Assembly: GCA_023423215.1 (NCBI GenBank)
Contig: JAFAFZ010000385.1
Location: 1 to 7,429 of the forward strand
Reading direction: 5' to 3'
Source of the DNA: Actinomycetes bacterium
Lineage (GTDB): Bacteria; Actinomycetota; Acidimicrobiia; Acidimicrobiales; Microtrichaceae
Length of the DNA stretch: 7,429 nucleotides
Positions 6,337 to 7,429 of this stretch are shown piece after piece; within the stretch, counting starts at the first letter, position 1; every line of letters starts with the position of its first letter. A program made the translations under genes and the position numbers. The notes below the pieces were generated by a model. It saw only the letters and a program-made list of their open reading frames with translations. It did not search any database and was not told the origin of the DNA.

Positions 6337-7361
6337 CCGCGACCATATTCGCCCCACCGACACCGACTCCGGCCCGGGCGAGGCGGGCACGCGACGGACA
6401 GGTCGCGACCCCCCTCCACACGCGGCTCGCCCGGGCCATGGCGGCCGACGACGACCCGACGTGGGACCAGCTGCGCGCCGACGGGGCGCTCGACGAACGC
6501 GACGAGCTGGTCACGCTGATGGACCTGCACGACCTGTGGATGGCGCCCATCACCGACCTGGGCGGACGGGAGCGCTTCCAGTTCCACCCGACCGTCGTCG
6601 CGCTGAAGACCGAGCTGGAATCCCGCTACCTGGGCCGCGTGCGCGCGGCGGTGCGCGACGACGGGCTCGCACTGGTCGACGGTGCCGATGCGGTCGCGGC
6701 GATGCGTCGCGTCGGCGCCGCCGAGCTGGTCCCCGAGGTGTACCGATGGCTGGCCGACGATGCCACGTGGCCCCAGATCGTCGACTTCCTGGCGCACGAG
6801 GGTGGGCCCGACGCCGGCTTCGACGACCTGGTCGCGCTGGCGCAGGTCGGCATCCACGACGGGCCGAAGGTCACGCTCGGCGCCAACTACTGGGACGAGA
6901 TGGGTCGGGGCGAGCTCGACGAGGTGCACACCGTGCTGCACGACCGCTTGGTCGAGGCGAGCGAGATGCCACGCATCCCCCGCCAGCACCTGCCGCTCGA
7001 GGCGCTGCACCGCATGGCGCTCGGCGGCGTGCTCGCCACCAACCGGGCGTTGCAGCCCGAGCTCCTGGGCGCTCTGGGCCTGCTCGAGATGCAGGCGGGC
7101 CCCCGCTGCCGGGCCGTCATCGCCGCGCTGCGTCGCGTCGACGCACCCGAGGGAGCGCTGCCCTTCTACGAGGAGCACGCCCTCGCAGATCCCCGGCACG
7201 GCAAGGAGTGGCTCGACCACGTCGTCGCCCCGCTCGCGGAGCAGCACGAGGGCTGGGGTGCGCGCATGGTGGACGGCGCCCGTTGGCGACATGCGGCGAA
7301 CCACCGGTTCTTCGCCACGATCCGAGAGGTCGTCGAGCGCCGCAGCGCCGCCAGCAACTGA
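6333..7361 (+). CDS. Haem-oxygenase-like iron-containing redox enzyme (HDO superfamily)
   Basis: Predicted cytoplasmic helical oxidase/oxygenase of 342 residues, of the iron-containing redox enzyme family (Haem_oxygenas_2, haem-oxygenase-like fold). Enzymes of this fold commonly use two irons and O2, with varied substrates. Candidate metal ligands are visible: NYWDE189MGRGELDEVH199, matching the E...H helix of the family, and the C-terminal FYEE281H282ALAD286PRH289GKEW. Which of these bind iron is inference. The first 45 residues are Pro/Ala/Arg-rich and probably disordered. The TTG start (6333-6335) shares bases with the methyltransferase stop (TTGA) and has a strong AAGGAG upstream, so the two proteins are likely made in linked amounts. 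The co-encoded methyltransferase suggests action on the same molecule or pathway, but substrate and pathway are unknown. No other biosynthetic gene is in view, and a hairpin after the stop suggests the unit ends here. Confidence 0.85.
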   Translation: MTATIFAPPTPTPARARRARDGQVATPLHTRLARAMAADDDPTWDQLRADGALDERDELVTLMDLHDLWMAPITDLGGRERFQFHPTVVALKTELESRYLGRVRAAVRDDGLALVDGADAVAAMRRVGAAELVPEVYRWLADDATWPQIVDFLAHEGGPDAGFDDLVALAQVGIHDGPKVTLGANYWDEMGRGELDEVHTVLHDRLVEASEMPRIPRQHLPLEALHRMALGGVLATNRALQPELLGALGLLEMQAGPRCRAVIAALRRVDAPEGALPFYEEHALADPRHGKEWLDHVVAPLAEQHEGWGARMVDGARWRHAANHRFFATIREVVERRSAASN

Positions 7362-7397
7362 GTTCCCGACGGCGGGACGCACCGCTCCGAACCGGGT

Positions 7398-7429
7398 GGG
7401 GAAGCACATGCCCTGGCGTGCGCTTCCCC
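7398..7429 (+). terminator. Long hairpin after the oxidase gene, probable terminator
   Basis: GGGGAAGC (7398-7405) pairs perfectly with GCTTCCCC (7422-7429). After one A/C mismatch the stem continues as CATGC/GCGTG with one G-T wobble, closing on a CCTG tetraloop. It begins 36 bases after the stop at 7361. The window ends exactly at the last paired base, so a T tract or further stem cannot be seen. The 36 bases before it show no coding signal. Confidence 0.6.

Noticed and set aside
5483..7409. Long minus-strand open frames opposite the methyltransferase/oxidase pair and upstream of the DUF3152 gene
   Set aside because: They are shadows of well-supported plus-strand genes; the DUF3152 start at 5482 has its own ribosome site and signal peptide.
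1..7429. CRISPR arrays, tRNA/rRNA genes, insertion sequences, attachment sites
   Set aside because: No regularly spaced repeats, RNA-gene signatures, transposase motifs or terminal inverted repeats were seen on either strand.

Overview
The window is very GC-rich, with a strong G/C bias at third codon positions, GTG and TTG starts, short overlaps between genes, a DUF3152 lipoprotein and an actinobacterial-type glucuronate isomerase (HGHVDP motif). Together these point to a chromosomal segment of a high-GC actinomycetote. An acidimicrobial lineage is possible but cannot be proved from this sequence. No tRNA, rRNA, insertion sequence, CRISPR array or integrase was seen.

Layout. (1) On the minus strand, positions 1766 down to 1 hold a two-gene operon: glucuronate isomerase (uxaC), then a shikimate-kinase-like P-loop kinase whose GTG start overlaps the uxaC stop (GTGA). 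The kinase runs off the left edge of the window. (2) Diverging from uxaC on the plus strand (1914-4524) is a large DUF4062 - STAND/NB-ARC-like ATPase - winged helix - TPR protein. Its reading frame is interrupted by one apparent extra C near 3583-3585; removing it restores a continuous protein of 869 residues. (3) Converging on that gene from the right is a minus-strand gene (5482-4556) for a secreted DUF3152 lipoprotein with a metzincin-like zinc site and an extra C-terminal domain. A GC-rich hairpin lies in the 31-bp gap between the two stop codons. (4) Diverging from the lipoprotein gene is a plus-strand pair (5698-7361): a compact PrmC/HemK-like methyltransferase and a haem-oxygenase-like iron-dependent oxidase. 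Their stop and start overlap (TTGA), and a strong ribosome binding site supports the TTG start. A long hairpin closes the window.

How they may work together. uxaC starts hexuronate breakdown, and the kinase is translationally coupled to it. The DUF4062-STAND protein has the build of a signal-sensing NTP switch of the kind used in conflict, defence and regulatory systems, but has no obvious partner here. The methyltransferase/oxidase pair looks like a small two-enzyme unit with an unknown substrate. The strongest candidates for something undescribed are the DUF4062-STAND-TPR protein, with its frameshift to be resolved, and the coupled methyltransferase/oxidase pair.
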